A DNA stretch of 36,959 nt from positions 1-36,959 of the forward strand of contig JAQGNJ010000111.1 in the NCBI GenBank assembly GCA_028291885.1, given 5' to 3'. The stretch is from Ramlibacter sp. GTDB taxonomy: Bacteria > Pseudomonadota > Gammaproteobacteria > Burkholderiales > Burkholderiaceae_C. Numbering within the stretch: the stretch's first letter is position 1; each line of letters opens with the position of its first letter. The notes under the pieces are model-generated. The model worked only from the letters and a program-made list of their open reading frames with translations. It was not told where the DNA came from and made no database searches. The position numbers and the translations under genes were made by a program. Shown in pieces: positions 17,220 through 26,424 of the stretch.

Positions 17220-18173
17220 TCAGTCGACGAAGAAATTCACCGCGAGCCCCGGCACGTCGAGGCGCGTCGAGAACACGCATCCAGAGTCCGGCAATTGCGC
17301 CAGTTCCTGCGCCGGCCGCTTGTCGCGCGCGGTCGTCACATACAGCGTCTTCAGGTCCTCGCCGCCGAAGCAGGGCATGGTCGGACACATCGCCGGCACC
17401 GCGATCTCCTGCAGCAATTCACCGGCGGGCGAGAGCTGCAGCAAGCGCCCGCCCTCGTACATCGCGCACCAGTAGTTGCCCTCGGCGTCGACAGCCGCGC
17501 CGTCGGGACGGCCGCCGTAACCCGGCTGGCCGGGCTGCCATCCGGCCGGCTTGGGCGGGAACCGGTGGAAGACGCGGTGATGGCGCATCGCGTTGCTTGC
17601 CGCGTCCCAGTCCCAGCACTGGATCGCGTGGCTGGGCGTGTCCGTCCAGTACACCCTCTTCTGGTCGGGCGACCAGGCCAGTCCGTTGGCCGTGGTCGCG
17701 TTCAAAGCCTTGAGCTGGACCAGCGGCTTGCCGCCGCTGCCGTTGTCCGGCCGGCAGTCGATGCTGTACAGCTCCGCCTTGCGGGCGTCGCGCGGCTCGT
17801 ACATGGTGCCGGCCCACATGCGCCCGGCCGGGTCGGCCTTGCCGTCGTTGAAGCGGGTCGTGCGCGGATCGTGGTTGAAGCGCACGACCAGGACCAGAGG
17901 CGCGCCCCAGGCGGGAGCGCGGTAGATGCCGTCGCGCAGCGCGATCACCAACCCGCCCTTGGCCGCCGGCGCGATGCAGCCCGGCTCGCTGGGCATGGCC
18001 CAGCTCTCGACGGCGGCGCCGATCGTGTCGCAGCGCCGCAGCCGCATGCCGGGGATGTCGACCCAATACAGCATCTGTTCGTGCGGATGCCAGAACGGCG
18101 ATTCGCCGAGCAAGTCCGGTTGCGGGACCGCCACCTTCCAGCCAGAGAAGTCCGAAGCTGCGGGGGCGCTCAT
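17220..18173 (-). CDS. SMP-30/gluconolactonase family protein
   Basis: This 317-residue beta-propeller protein belongs to the SMP-30/gluconolactonase/LRE family, metal-dependent lactonases that open sugar-acid lactones. Metal-site positions are recognisable: E24 in LLGESPFWHP, the Asn in TTANGLAWSPD and the Asp in GRPDGAAVDAEGNYW. The motif FNDGKADPAGRMWAGTM is characteristic. Its ATG overlaps the stop of the aldose epimerase gene by 4 bases, so both are translated from one message. The pair suggests processing of an aldose through its lactone. No sugar dehydrogenase is adjacent. Confidence 0.88.
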   Translation of the reverse strand: MSAPAASDFSGWKVAVPQPDLLGESPFWHPHEQMLYWVDIPGMRLRRCDTIGAAVESWAMPSEPGCIAPAAKGGLVIALRDGIYRAPAWGAPLVLVVRFNHDPRTTRFNDGKADPAGRMWAGTMYEPRDARKAELYSIDCRPDNGSGGKPLVQLKALNATTANGLAWSPDQKRVYWTDTPSHAIQCWDWDAASNAMRHHRVFHRFPPKPAGWQPGQPGYGGRPDGAAVDAEGNYWCAMYEGGRLLQLSPAGELLQEIAVPAMCPTMPCFGGEDLKTLYVTTARDKRPAQELAQLPDSGCVFSTRLDVPGLAVNFFVD

Positions 18174-19021
18174 TGCGCCCGCTCCACTTCGATGCTCATT
18201 TGCGCCGTCAGCGTCTCTCCCGGCCGCAGCGTGCGCAAGCCAAGTTCGCCGGCATCGGCTCCGGCGGCCACCAGGTTGATCGCGTTGTTGACGTGGCTGA
18301 CCGGCTCGATCGCGATGGTGTCGCGCTTGCCGTCGGTGAAGACCACCAGCCGCTCCAGGTTGGAGCGGATGCAGGTGTGCAGCAGTTCGTCGCGCAGGTG
18401 GGCGACGCCGTTCCAGCCGTCGAAGCAGTGGTCGACGTCGAGCGTCGCGCAATCGGTCTGGAGCCCCGGCGCGGGACGGCGCGTCGTCGGCAGCTTGTCG
18501 GGTCCCATCTCCCAGCGGCCGCCCGCTTCGAAAGCGATGCGACTGCCGGCGCGCTTGACGAAAAACGGATGCCAGCCCAGCCCCGCCGGCGCCGGCCCGG
18601 GCGACTGGTTGGTGAGCGCCAGCGTCAGCTCCAGGGTGTTGCCGCGCAGTCGCAGCACCTGCGAGCTGTCGAAGGCGAACGGCCAGGCCGCGTCGGCGGC
18701 GTGCTCGTAAGCCAGCATCACGAAGCTGTCGTCGCTGTCCAGCACGGCCCAGGGCCGCTGCCAGCCGACGCCATGGATCGCGTGCGGCTCGGGAGCGTTG
18801 TTGCTGACCAGCGGATGGCTGGTTCCCTGCCAGTGCAGGGTCGCGCGGGCGATGCGGTTGGAAAACGGGACCAGCGGATAGCTGCCGGACTGCCGGGCCG
18901 AAGCCAGCGGCTCGCGGGTCGATCGCAGCACCGGCACGTCGTCCAGCCAGAGGCCGGCGATGCAGCCTCCCAGCTGGGGCTCGACCTCGCACACCAGGCC
19001 GTCGGATTCCAGTCGGATCAT
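18170..19021 (-). CDS. Aldose 1-epimerase family protein
   Basis: This 283-residue protein has the galactose-mutarotase fold and interconverts alpha and beta anomers of aldoses. Catalytic-type residues are in PHAIHGVGW (His), GLGWHPFFV (His) and IAIEPVSHVNNAINL (Glu). The start MIRLESDGLV at 19021 has a GGAG ribosome binding site 8 bases upstream; the open frame extends further 5' but those residues run into the amtB terminator region. It is followed by the SMP-30 gene with a 4-base overlap, indicating a two-gene sugar operon. Confidence 0.86.
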   Translation of the reverse strand: MIRLESDGLVCEVEPQLGGCIAGLWLDDVPVLRSTREPLASARQSGSYPLVPFSNRIARATLHWQGTSHPLVSNNAPEPHAIHGVGWQRPWAVLDSDDSFVMLAYEHAADAAWPFAFDSSQVLRLRGNTLELTLALTNQSPGPAPAGLGWHPFFVKRAGSRIAFEAGGRWEMGPDKLPTTRRPAPGLQTDCATLDVDHCFDGWNGVAHLRDELLHTCIRSNLERLVVFTDGKRDTIAIEPVSHVNNAINLVAAGADAGELGLRTLRPGETLTAQMSIEVERAQ

Positions 19022-19121
19022 GTCGATGTCTCCTGCGGACATTGTGCACGCCGGCACCGGCTCAGGCGGCAGTCGACGGCGGGAGAGAAAGGCTAGTCCG
19101 CCGGCTCGCGGCGCGGGAACG

Positions 19122-19155
19122 AAAAAAGGCCCGCAGGGCTTGCGCGCTGCGGGCC
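19122..19155 (-). terminator. Rho-independent terminator of the porin-glnK-amtB operon
   Basis: Read on the - strand, GGCCCGCAG (19155-19147) and CTGCGGGCC (19136-19128) form a perfect 9-base-pair GC-rich stem with a 10-base loop, followed by a run of six T (19127-19122). It lies about 70 bases after the amtB stop codon and before the epimerase gene, on the strand being transcribed. Confidence 0.88.
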
Positions 19156-19222
19156 GAACATCCAAAGGAGACTTGCAATTGCGCAGGGGCTGCGGCCTGC
19201 CGGCCGCAGCGTGTGCTCCGTG

Positions 19223-20767
19223 TCAGCGGTTGTACGCCGTTTCGCCGTGCGAACTGATGTCCAGCCCTTCGCGCTCTTCCTCTTCGGTCACGCGCAGGCC
19301 GATCACGAGGTCGACGATCTTGTAGGCGATGAAGGCGACGACGGCGGACCAGACGATGGTGGTCAGGACGCCCTGGAACTGGATCCAGACCTGGCCGCCG
19401 ATCGAGTAGTCGGGGTTCACCTTGTTGGCGACGTAGTCGTACACGCCGGTGCCGCCGAGGGACGGCGAGGCGAACACGCCCGTCAGCAGCGCGCCGAGGA
19501 TACCGCCGACACCGTGGACGCCGAAGACGTCCAGCGAGTCGTCGGCGCCGAGCATGCGCTTGAGGCCGTTGACGCCCCACAGGCAGATCAGGCCGGCCAG
19601 CAGGCCGATGACGAGCGCGCCCATCGGGCCGACGAAGCCGCAGGCCGGCGTGATGGCCACCAGGCCGGCGACCGCGCCGGAGGCGCCACCCAGCATCGAG
19701 GCCTTGCCCTTGGACAGGGCTTCACCGGCGATCCACGACAGCGTCGCGGCAGCGGTTGCGACCAGGGTGTTGACGAAGGCCAGGGCGGCGACGCCGTTGA
19801 CTTCCAGGTTGGAGCCGGCGTTGAAGCCGAACCAGCCGACCCACAGCAGCGAGGCGCCGACCATGGTCAGGGTCAGGCTGTGGGGCGTCAGCGATTCCTT
19901 GCCGTAGCCGATGCGCTTGCCCACCACATAGGCGCCCACCAGGCCGGCGACACCGGCGTTGATGTGGACCACCGTGCCGCCCGCGAAGTCCAGCGCGCCC
20001 TTGGCCCAGAGCCAGCCGGCCGCGGCCGTGACCTTCTCCAGCGAAGCGGCGTCGGTGATCGCGTCCGGGCCGTCCCAGTACCAGACCATGTGGGCGATCG
20101 GCAGGTAGCTGAAGGTGAACCAGATGGCGACGAACAGCAGCACGGCCGAGAACTTGATCCGCTCGGCGAAGGCGCCGACGATCAGCGCGCAGGTGATGGC
20201 GGCGAAGGTGGCCTGGAAGGCGACGAAGGTCAGTTCCGGGATCACGACGCCCTTGCTGAAGGTGGCCGCGATCGAGTCCGGCGTGATGCCCTTCAGGAAG
20301 ATCTTGTCGAGGCTGCCCATGAACGGATTGCCCGCCGTGAACGCCACGCTGTAGCCGTAGATCACCCACAGCACGTAGACCATCGCGCTGACGACGAAGA
20401 CCTGCATCAGCACCGACAGCATGTTCTTGCTGCGCACGAGGCCGCCGTAGAACAGCGCCAGGCCGGGGATGGTCATCAGGATCACCAGCACGGTGGCGGC
20501 CGTCATCCAGGCCGTGTCGCCCTTGTTGGGGACGGGCGCGGGTGCGGCGGCAGCCGCCGGTGCCGCGGCTGCGGGGGCAGCGGCGGTTGCGGCTGCGGGA
20601 GCGGCCGGTGCGACAGCGGGGGGAGCCGTTGCCACGGGTGCGGCCGCCGCGGCTGCGGCTGCGGCGGGCGCGGATGCGGCGTCGGCGGCGGGCGCCTGCG
20701 CCTGCACCGAGGCACCCGCAATCAGGATGCCCAGGCCGAGGCCCAGGCTGGCAAGTAGCTTTCTCAT
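19223..20767 (-). CDS. amtB: Ammonium transporter AmtB with extended Ala/Pro-rich N terminus
   Basis: This 514-residue membrane protein conducts ammonium/ammonia across the inner membrane. An N-terminal signal peptide (MRKLLASLGLGLGILIAGASVQA) is followed by about 60 residues made almost only of Ala, Pro and Val. The Amt core then starts at KGDTAWMTAATVLVILMTIPGLALFYGGLV. Core motifs include the Phe-Trp-containing FSYLPIAHMVWYWDG, the pore histidines in FAGGTVVHINAGVAGL and FGVHGVGGILGALLTG, and DDSLDVFG. The C-terminal cytoplasmic tail used for P-II binding is present. It is co-transcribed with glnK, whose product blocks the channel when nitrogen is plentiful. Confidence 0.95.
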   Translation of the reverse strand: MRKLLASLGLGLGILIAGASVQAQAPAADAASAPAAAAAAAAAPVATAPPAVAPAAPAAATAAAPAAAAPAAAAAPAPVPNKGDTAWMTAATVLVILMTIPGLALFYGGLVRSKNMLSVLMQVFVVSAMVYVLWVIYGYSVAFTAGNPFMGSLDKIFLKGITPDSIAATFSKGVVIPELTFVAFQATFAAITCALIVGAFAERIKFSAVLLFVAIWFTFSYLPIAHMVWYWDGPDAITDAASLEKVTAAAGWLWAKGALDFAGGTVVHINAGVAGLVGAYVVGKRIGYGKESLTPHSLTLTMVGASLLWVGWFGFNAGSNLEVNGVAALAFVNTLVATAAATLSWIAGEALSKGKASMLGGASGAVAGLVAITPACGFVGPMGALVIGLLAGLICLWGVNGLKRMLGADDSLDVFGVHGVGGILGALLTGVFASPSLGGTGVYDYVANKVNPDYSIGGQVWIQFQGVLTTIVWSAVVAFIAYKIVDLVIGLRVTEEEEREGLDISSHGETAYNR

Positions 20768-20796
20768 GGTCCGTTCTTTCTGCTGAAGGGGGTGGT

Positions 20797-21144
<348 letters not shown>

Positions 21145-21154
21145 TTAAAGGGTT

Positions 21155-21964
21155 TCAGAAGGCGTACTTCGCACCCACGACAAGGCCGGTCTTGCCCAGG
21201 TCCTTGCCATTGGCGCCCGACTGGTAGAACGGGTCCTTGGTGTCGGTGCCGACGACGGTGGCCGACAGGCTGAAGCCGTTGCCCATGTCCTTGGTCACGC
21301 CAACGGAGTAATCGGTGTACGAGGCGAAGCTGCTGTTGCTCACGCCGGCGGTCGAGCCGTCGTACTTCTGGTAGCCGATGTGCGGCGTCAGGGCGAAGCC
21401 GTTGCCCAGGTCGAAGGTCGCGGCTGCTTCCAGGTAATAGGTGCCGCGGCTGTTCGCGACGCCGAAGGTCTGCTTGCCGATGCTGCGCGAGTACTTGACC
21501 GTCGCCGGGCCGAAGGTGACGGCGCCGTACAACTCGGTCGTGTTCACCGTCGTCGGGAAGTTCTGGCGCGGGTACTGGTAGCGCAGCACGCCCACGTCGT
21601 AGGAGAAGTTGTCGTTGATCTTGCCCTTGTAGCCGCCGTAGATGTCCAGCTCGACCGGGCCGCGGCCGCCGGGAATGTCTTCCAGGATGCGGATGGTCGA
21701 AGCCCACAGGCCGACGTAGAGGCCGCTGTCGTGCGCGAAGTCGACGCCACCCTGCAGGGCCGGGCGCAGGCGCGACTGGGAGATGCCACGGAACCGATAG
21801 TCGCTCACGACGCCGACGTTGAAGGAGAACGGGCTGGTCGCAGCCGCTGCTGCCGGCGCGGGCGTCTGGGCGGTCTGGCCGCTTTGCGCGGTCTGGGCGT
21901 GGGCGCCGGCCGCGGCTGCAAAAAGGGCTGCCGCGAAAATCATCTGCGTCTTCTTGATCTGCAT
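21155..21964 (-). CDS. TorF-family putative outer-membrane porin
   Basis: This 269-residue protein has a signal peptide (MQIKKTQMIFAAALFAAAAG, cleavage after AHA), a short Gln/Thr/Ala/Pro-rich linker, and alternating beta-strand patterns ending in a terminal Phe (GAKYAF), as expected of an outer-membrane beta-barrel. FNVGVVSDYRFRGISQS is the typical start of the TorF-like porin family. It is the first gene of the operon with glnK and amtB, so it may supply ammonium or another nitrogen source through the outer membrane during nitrogen limitation. That role is inference from position. Confidence 0.85.
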   Translation of the reverse strand: MQIKKTQMIFAAALFAAAAGAHAQTAQSGQTAQTPAPAAAAATSPFSFNVGVVSDYRFRGISQSRLRPALQGGVDFAHDSGLYVGLWASTIRILEDIPGGRGPVELDIYGGYKGKINDNFSYDVGVLRYQYPRQNFPTTVNTTELYGAVTFGPATVKYSRSIGKQTFGVANSRGTYYLEAAATFDLGNGFALTPHIGYQKYDGSTAGVSNSSFASYTDYSVGVTKDMGNGFSLSATVVGTDTKDPFYQSGANGKDLGKTGLVVGAKYAF

Positions 21965-22003
21965 TGGTTTCTCCGGGGGATTGTTGGGGGCGGAGCAAAC
22001 TAA

Positions 22004-22018
22004 GCAGGGAGCGTGCCA
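22004..22018 (-). promoter_or_regulatory. Sigma-54 (RpoN) promoter of the porin-glnK-amtB operon
   Basis: On the - strand TGGCACGCTCCCTGC matches the sigma-54 consensus TGGCACG-N4-TTGC at all positions but one (C for the first T of TTGC), with exact spacing between the -24 GG and the -12 GC. The expected start site is near 21992, about 28 bases before the porin ATG. A known NtrC-type site lies upstream. Confidence 0.85.
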
Positions 22019-22100
22019 AAAGTTACAGGAACCGGCTGCCGGTGCACTGCCGCGCTTTGCGGCGCGTTAACAGGAAAGCTGGGGCGAAATTGCGTGAGTC

Positions 22101-22115
22101 GCACCAGCGCGGTGC
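22101..22115. promoter_or_regulatory. NtrC-binding palindrome
   Basis: GCACCAGCGCGGTGC is a perfect GCACC-N5-GGTGC inverted repeat, the NtrC enhancer consensus. Its centre is about 115 bases upstream of the predicted sigma-54 transcription start, the usual distance for NtrC activation. It lies between the porin operon and the divergent comM gene. Confidence 0.8.
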
Positions 22116-22176
22116 GATCTTGGTTTGATTTCCGCACCATGGCCAACCATGCACCTGTCTGGGGAGGAGCCTGACC

Positions 22177-23691
22177 ATGAGCCTTTCATTGGTGCAAAGC
22201 CGCGCCCTCCTGGGCCTGGACGCGCCGGCGGTGACCGTCGAGGTGCACCTGGCCAATGGCCTGCCCAGCTTCACCCTCGTCGGCCTGGCCGAGGTGGAAG
22301 TCAAGGAAGCACGCGAGCGGGTGCGCTGCGCCATCCAGAACAGCGGCCTGGAGTTTCCGGGCAACAAGCGCATCACCGTGAACCTGGCGCCGGCCGACCT
22401 GCCCAAGGATTCCGGCCGCTTCGACCTGCCGATCGCGCTGGGCCTGCTCGCCGCCAGCGGCCAGATCGACGGGGCGAAACTGGCGGGACACGAATTCGCC
22501 GGCGAACTGTCGCTCTCCGGCGAGCTTCGGCCGGTGCGCGGCGCGCTCGCCACCAGCCTGGCCTTGCAGGCGCGCGGCGTCGCGACGCGCCTGGTGCTGC
22601 CAGCCGGGAGCGCCGAAGAAGCGGCCCTGGTGCCGGGCGCACGCGTCTACCGGGCGGCCCACCTGCTGGACGTGGTGCGCCAGTTCCTGCCGCAGGCGCT
22701 CGAACCGGGCGATGGCTGGAGCTGTGTCGTCCCGCAGCCGGTGTCGGCCGTCGCCGCTTACCTGGACATGGCGGACGTCAAGGGCCAGGCCGCGGCGAAG
22801 CGGGCGCTGGAGATCGCCGCGGCCGGCGGCCACAGCCTGCTGATGTCGGGCCCGCCCGGGTCGGGCAAGTCGATGCTGGCGCATCGCTTCGCCGGCCTGC
22901 TGCCGCCGATGACGGTGCAGGAGGCGCTCGAAAGCGCGGCCATCGCCAGCCTGTGCGGCCGCTTCTCGCCGCAGGCCTGGTCGCTCAGGCCGACCTGCTC
23001 GCCCCACCATTCGGCCAGCGCCGTGGCGATGGTCGGCGGCGGCTCGCCGCCCCGTCCGGGAGAGATCTCCCTGGCGCACCACGGCGTCCTGTTCCTGGAC
23101 GAATTGCCGGAGTTTCCGCGCGCCGCGCTCGAGGCCTTGCGCGAGCCGCTGGAGACGGGCCAGATCACGATCGCGCGCGCGGCACGGCGCGAGGAATTTC
23201 CGGCGCGCTTCCAGTTCATCGCGGCGATGAATCCCTGCCCTTGCGGCTGGCGCGGCGCGCCGCACAAGAACTGCCGCTGCACGCCGGACCAGGTCGCGCG
23301 CTACCAGTCCAGGCTGAGCGGACCGCTGCTCGATCGCATCGACCTGCATGTGGACGTGCCGGCGCTGCCTGCCGACGAACTGCTCAAGGCGGCGCCGGGC
23401 GAAGGCACGCAGGCCGTGCGCGAGCGCTGCGAGCTGGCGCGTGCGCGTGCGATCGGGCGCCAGGGCAAGGCCAACAACGCCTTGCAGGGACGGGAGATCG
23501 ACCTGCAGGTGGCGCTCGACGCCGACGCAGCCAGGTTCCTGCATGCCGCGTCGGCGCGCCTGGGCTGGAGCGGCCGCTCCACCCATCGCGCGATGAAGGT
23601 CGCCCGCACCGTCGCCGACCTCGCCGGCTCGCACGCGACGCGGGTCGCCCATGTGGCGGAAGCGGTGCAGTACCGGAGAACGGCGGTTTGA
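22177..23691 (+). CDS. comM: ComM/YifB-family Mg-chelatase-like AAA+ ATPase
   Basis: This 504-residue protein belongs to the YifB/ComM family. In naturally competent bacteria ComM is a DNA helicase that promotes branch migration during integration of incoming DNA. An N-terminal ChlI-like/Lon-like domain (about residues 20-140) precedes the AAA+ core. The core has Walker A GPPGSGKSM (about 225) and Walker B GVLFLDELPEF (about 303), plus the zinc-type cysteines NPCPCGW...CRC. The C-terminal domain ends with STHRAMKVARTVADLAG, the family sensor region. A GGGGAGGAG ribosome binding site precedes the ATG. It is divergent from the porin operon. Confidence 0.92.
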   Translation: MSLSLVQSRALLGLDAPAVTVEVHLANGLPSFTLVGLAEVEVKEARERVRCAIQNSGLEFPGNKRITVNLAPADLPKDSGRFDLPIALGLLAASGQIDGAKLAGHEFAGELSLSGELRPVRGALATSLALQARGVATRLVLPAGSAEEAALVPGARVYRAAHLLDVVRQFLPQALEPGDGWSCVVPQPVSAVAAYLDMADVKGQAAAKRALEIAAAGGHSLLMSGPPGSGKSMLAHRFAGLLPPMTVQEALESAAIASLCGRFSPQAWSLRPTCSPHHSASAVAMVGGGSPPRPGEISLAHHGVLFLDELPEFPRAALEALREPLETGQITIARAARREEFPARFQFIAAMNPCPCGWRGAPHKNCRCTPDQVARYQSRLSGPLLDRIDLHVDVPALPADELLKAAPGEGTQAVRERCELARARAIGRQGKANNALQGREIDLQVALDADAARFLHAASARLGWSGRSTHRAMKVARTVADLAGSHATRVAHVAEAVQYRRTAV

Positions 23692-23706
23692 AAGAGGCGC
23701 CGCTTG

Positions 23707-24384
23707 TCAGCGCGACGCCGGCCCTTGCGGGAAGAACTCGCGCAGGTCGGCCATCTTCAAGGCCTTGAGCGCCTCCTGCAGTTCCTCCTGGCTCTTCACC
23801 TTGCCCAGGTGGGCGCGAACATACAGCTCCTTGTGGTCCGCGTAGTCGGCGTAAGGAACGTGCGACAGCGCGCCCGGCACCATCTGGCAGAGCAGCGCGT
23901 CGGCGTCCATGTTGAACATCAGGCGGCAGGCCATCGGCCGGTGCTGGTAGATCGTGCAGCGCGCTTCCTTCAGGAACGGGCAGGCCTGGCCGACGTGCCG
24001 CATGTCCGCCTCGGTGCTCCACGATGCCGGCGCCTGCATCCTGGCGCCGGTTTCGCGGGCGATCACCTGCGCCTCTTGCAGCGTGACCTGCACCGGCTGG
24101 TAGCAGCACGCGGAGCAGCCGGTGGTGCAGGCTGCGTGCGGCGCGACGGCTTGAGCGAAGGTCTCGGCCATCTGCCGCAGCCCGTAGATCTTGTGCCCGA
24201 TGCCTGGAGCCTTGGCGAGCTGCTTGAGTTGCGTGCGCATGCGCTCGTCGTTGCCGGCAGCCCGTTCCTTCGCCAGCGCGAGTCGCTCGCGGGCAGCCTG
24301 CTGGGTCGCGGGCTGGTTCCAGCGCTCGGCCTGGCGCGCCACCAGGTCGGCCTGTTCCGGCGTGAGGGCGACGGGTTCTGTCAT
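23707..24384 (-). CDS. YkgJ-family cysteine cluster protein
   Basis: This 225-residue soluble protein contains the YkgJ zinc/iron-chelating cluster motifs: CTTGCSACCYQPVQVT in the middle, and CPFLKEARCTIYQHRPMACR with a later Cys (DALLC). Function of the family is not established; a metal or Fe-S cluster is likely. The chosen ATG (24384) gives MTEPVALTPEQADLVARQAERW; the frame is open 13 codons further. It converges with comM, with 15 bases between the stops, and diverges from the YfiR-family gene. Confidence 0.82.
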   Translation of the reverse strand: MTEPVALTPEQADLVARQAERWNQPATQQAARERLALAKERAAGNDERMRTQLKQLAKAPGIGHKIYGLRQMAETFAQAVAPHAACTTGCSACCYQPVQVTLQEAQVIARETGARMQAPASWSTEADMRHVGQACPFLKEARCTIYQHRPMACRLMFNMDADALLCQMVPGALSHVPYADYADHKELYVRAHLGKVKSQEELQEALKALKMADLREFFPQGPASR

Positions 24385-24464
24385 GCGCGAGAGCGTAGCG
24401 CAACGCCGGCCCTGCGCATCCAACGGATGAGGTGCAGCCGCTGAAATGTCGGGAATAATTCCGG

Positions 24465-25079
24465 ATGCTTCCGACCTTGCTTCGCCCCGTTTTCGCCCTT
24501 CTGGTCCTGTGTTTTTCCGGGGCCGGCCAGGCGGCGACGGAAGGCGCGGGCGCGGTTGCGGACAAGACCAGCGCGGCCCTGGTCAAGGCCGCTTTCCTGC
24601 ACAAGTTCGCCAGCTTCGTCGACTGGCCGCAAGGCAGCTTCGCGCGCCCCGACAGCCCGCTGAAGATCGGCGTCTTCGGCGATTCCCAGGTGCTGCAGGA
24701 GCTGTCGGAGCTGTCGCGCGAGCGGGATCGCGACGGCCGGCCGGTGACCGTGACGCGCGTGGCCCCGGGGGATTCGCTCGCCGGGTATCACATCCTCTAC
24801 CTGCGCAGCTCCAGCCTGCCGCGGATGGCGGACCTGCTGGCCAACGTTCCCGAAGGCGTGCTGACGGTGGCCGACTCCGACGGCGTCCATCCCAGGGGCA
24901 GCGTCATGAGCTTCTACCTGGAACAGGGACGCGTGCGCTTCGGCGTCTCGCTGGACGCAGCCGGCCGCCAGCGGCTGCGCCTGAGCTCGCGGCTGCTGGC
25001 TGTCGCGCGCAATGTGCAGGGCAGCCTCGGAGGCGAGGGCCTGGTCGCGCTGCTCGTGCGGGCGCTGACCCGCGCCTGA
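24465..25079 (+). CDS. YfiR-family periplasmic protein
   Basis: This 204-residue protein has a signal peptide (MLPTLLRPVFALLVLCFSGA, cleavage near QAA). It then shows the YfiR/DUF4154 pattern VKAAFLHKFASFVDWPQGSF, LKIGVFGDSQVL, GYHILYLRSS and GVLTVADSDG followed by VRFGVSLDAAGRQRLRLSSRLL. In Pseudomonas YfiR is a periplasmic repressor of the diguanylate cyclase YfiN. No cyclase or sensor kinase gene is adjacent here, so its partner is unknown. The next gene encodes an MFS transporter, 52 bases downstream. Confidence 0.85.
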   Translation: MLPTLLRPVFALLVLCFSGAGQAATEGAGAVADKTSAALVKAAFLHKFASFVDWPQGSFARPDSPLKIGVFGDSQVLQELSELSRERDRDGRPVTVTRVAPGDSLAGYHILYLRSSSLPRMADLLANVPEGVLTVADSDGVHPRGSVMSFYLEQGRVRFGVSLDAAGRQRLRLSSRLLAVARNVQGSLGGEGLVALLVRALTRA

Positions 25080-25131
25080 CGCGGGCGCCGGCCGCGGCGG
25101 CCCGGGCGGGCGACTGGGCCAGAATCCGGCC

Positions 25132-26424
25132 ATGACCGCCGCCGCGCCCATTCCCGCTTCCTACGACCGGCGCCAGGTGGGCTGGCTGTCCCTGGCGCAG
25201 CTGATCACCTGGGGCAGCGTGTTCTACACGTTTGCGCTGCTGATGGAACCGGTGGAACGCGAGCTGGGCCTGACGCGAGCCCAGTCCTCGCTCGGGTTCA
25301 GCCTGGCCCTGCTGGCCGAGGGCCTGCTCTCCTATCCGATCGGCCGCTGGATCGACCGCGGCCACGAGCGCGCCGTGATGACGCTGGGCTCGCTGGCGAT
25401 CGCGGCCGGCCTGCTGCTCCATAGCCAGGTCCACAGCGCAGCCGGCTTCTATGCCGCCTGGACCCTGCTCGGCGCGGCGCTGGCGGCCACCCTCTACAGC
25501 CCGGTGTTCGCCGTCGTGACGCGGCGCTATCCCCGCGACTTCCGCCGCGCCATCATCACCCTCACCTTCCTGGGCGGCCTGGCCAGCACGGTGTTCATCC
25601 CGCTGTCGGCATGGCTGATCGCGAGCCTGGGCTGGCGTCACGCCCTGTGGGCCCTCGCCGCCCTGCACGTCGTCGTCTGCGCCCCGCTGCATGCCTGGAC
25701 GCTGCGCGACGCACCCCGGGCGCCGGTGGGGAGCACCGGCGCGCCCAGCTCGCCTTCCGCCCACCTGCGCAGCGCGCCCTTCCTGCTGATCGGCGTGTTC
25801 GTGGTCCTGATGATGGCCGTGACGGCGGCGCTGCCGGCCCACATGGTCAGCCTGCTGCGCGAAAACGGGCTGGCCGAGGCTTGGGTGATCGCCATCCCCG
25901 CCAGCATCGGCGTGGTGCAGGTGCTGGGACGGCTGCTGCTGTTCTTCTTCGAGCACCATTTCGACCTTCACCTGGCGAACCGGCTGATCCCCTGCCTGAT
26001 CCCGCTGGGGCTGGCGGCGCTGCTGGCCGGCGCCGGCTATCCGCTGGCCGCCCTGCTGTTCGTGCTGCTGTACGGCCTGGGCAACGGCATGCTGACCATC
26101 GTCAAGGGCACGGCGATCGCCGAGTACGTGAGCCGCGACCACGTGGCCTCGCTCAATGGCGCGCTCGGCATCCCGATGGCGGCGGCCCGTGCCGTCGCGC
26201 CGTGGCTGCTGGGCGTGCTGTGGACGCGCGAGGCGGGCTACCGCTACGGCTTGGGATTGCTGCTGGCCGCCAGCTGCGTGGCCGTGCTGTCCTTGTTGCT
26301 GGCCCAGCGCCGCGCCTTGGCGGCGGCCTCGGCCTCGCCCGCTTCGGCCTCGCGGCGGCGCTTGTCCTCCTCCAGCGCGCGGGCGCAACCGGCTGCGAAC
26401 AACAGCACGGCCGACGAGAAGTAG
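25132..26424 (+). CDS. MFS transporter
   Basis: This 430-residue major facilitator protein has about 12 membrane segments. It begins QVGWLSLAQLITWGSVFYTFALL, with YPIGRWIDRGHERAVMTLG as the loop 2-3 motif and VTRRYPRDFRRAIITLTFLGGLASTVFIPLSAWL further on. The central loop (about residues 195-215) is poorly conserved. The substrate is unknown. The last helix and the hydrophilic tail of about 45 residues lie in the 181 bases that overlap the convergent BrkB-family gene. Confidence 0.85.
   Translation: MTAAAPIPASYDRRQVGWLSLAQLITWGSVFYTFALLMEPVERELGLTRAQSSLGFSLALLAEGLLSYPIGRWIDRGHERAVMTLGSLAIAAGLLLHSQVHSAAGFYAAWTLLGAALAATLYSPVFAVVTRRYPRDFRRAIITLTFLGGLASTVFIPLSAWLIASLGWRHALWALAALHVVVCAPLHAWTLRDAPRAPVGSTGAPSSPSAHLRSAPFLLIGVFVVLMMAVTAALPAHMVSLLRENGLAEAWVIAIPASIGVVQVLGRLLLFFFEHHFDLHLANRLIPCLIPLGLAALLAGAGYPLAALLFVLLYGLGNGMLTIVKGTAIAEYVSRDHVASLNGALGIPMAAARAVAPWLLGVLWTREAGYRYGLGLLLAASCVAVLSLLLAQRRALAAASASPASASRRRLSSSSARAQPAANNSTADEK

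Noticed and set aside
22041-22047. A second NtrC half-site (GGTGCAC) near the porin promoter
   Set aside because: The partner half at the right spacing does not match GCACC, so it is only a half-site.
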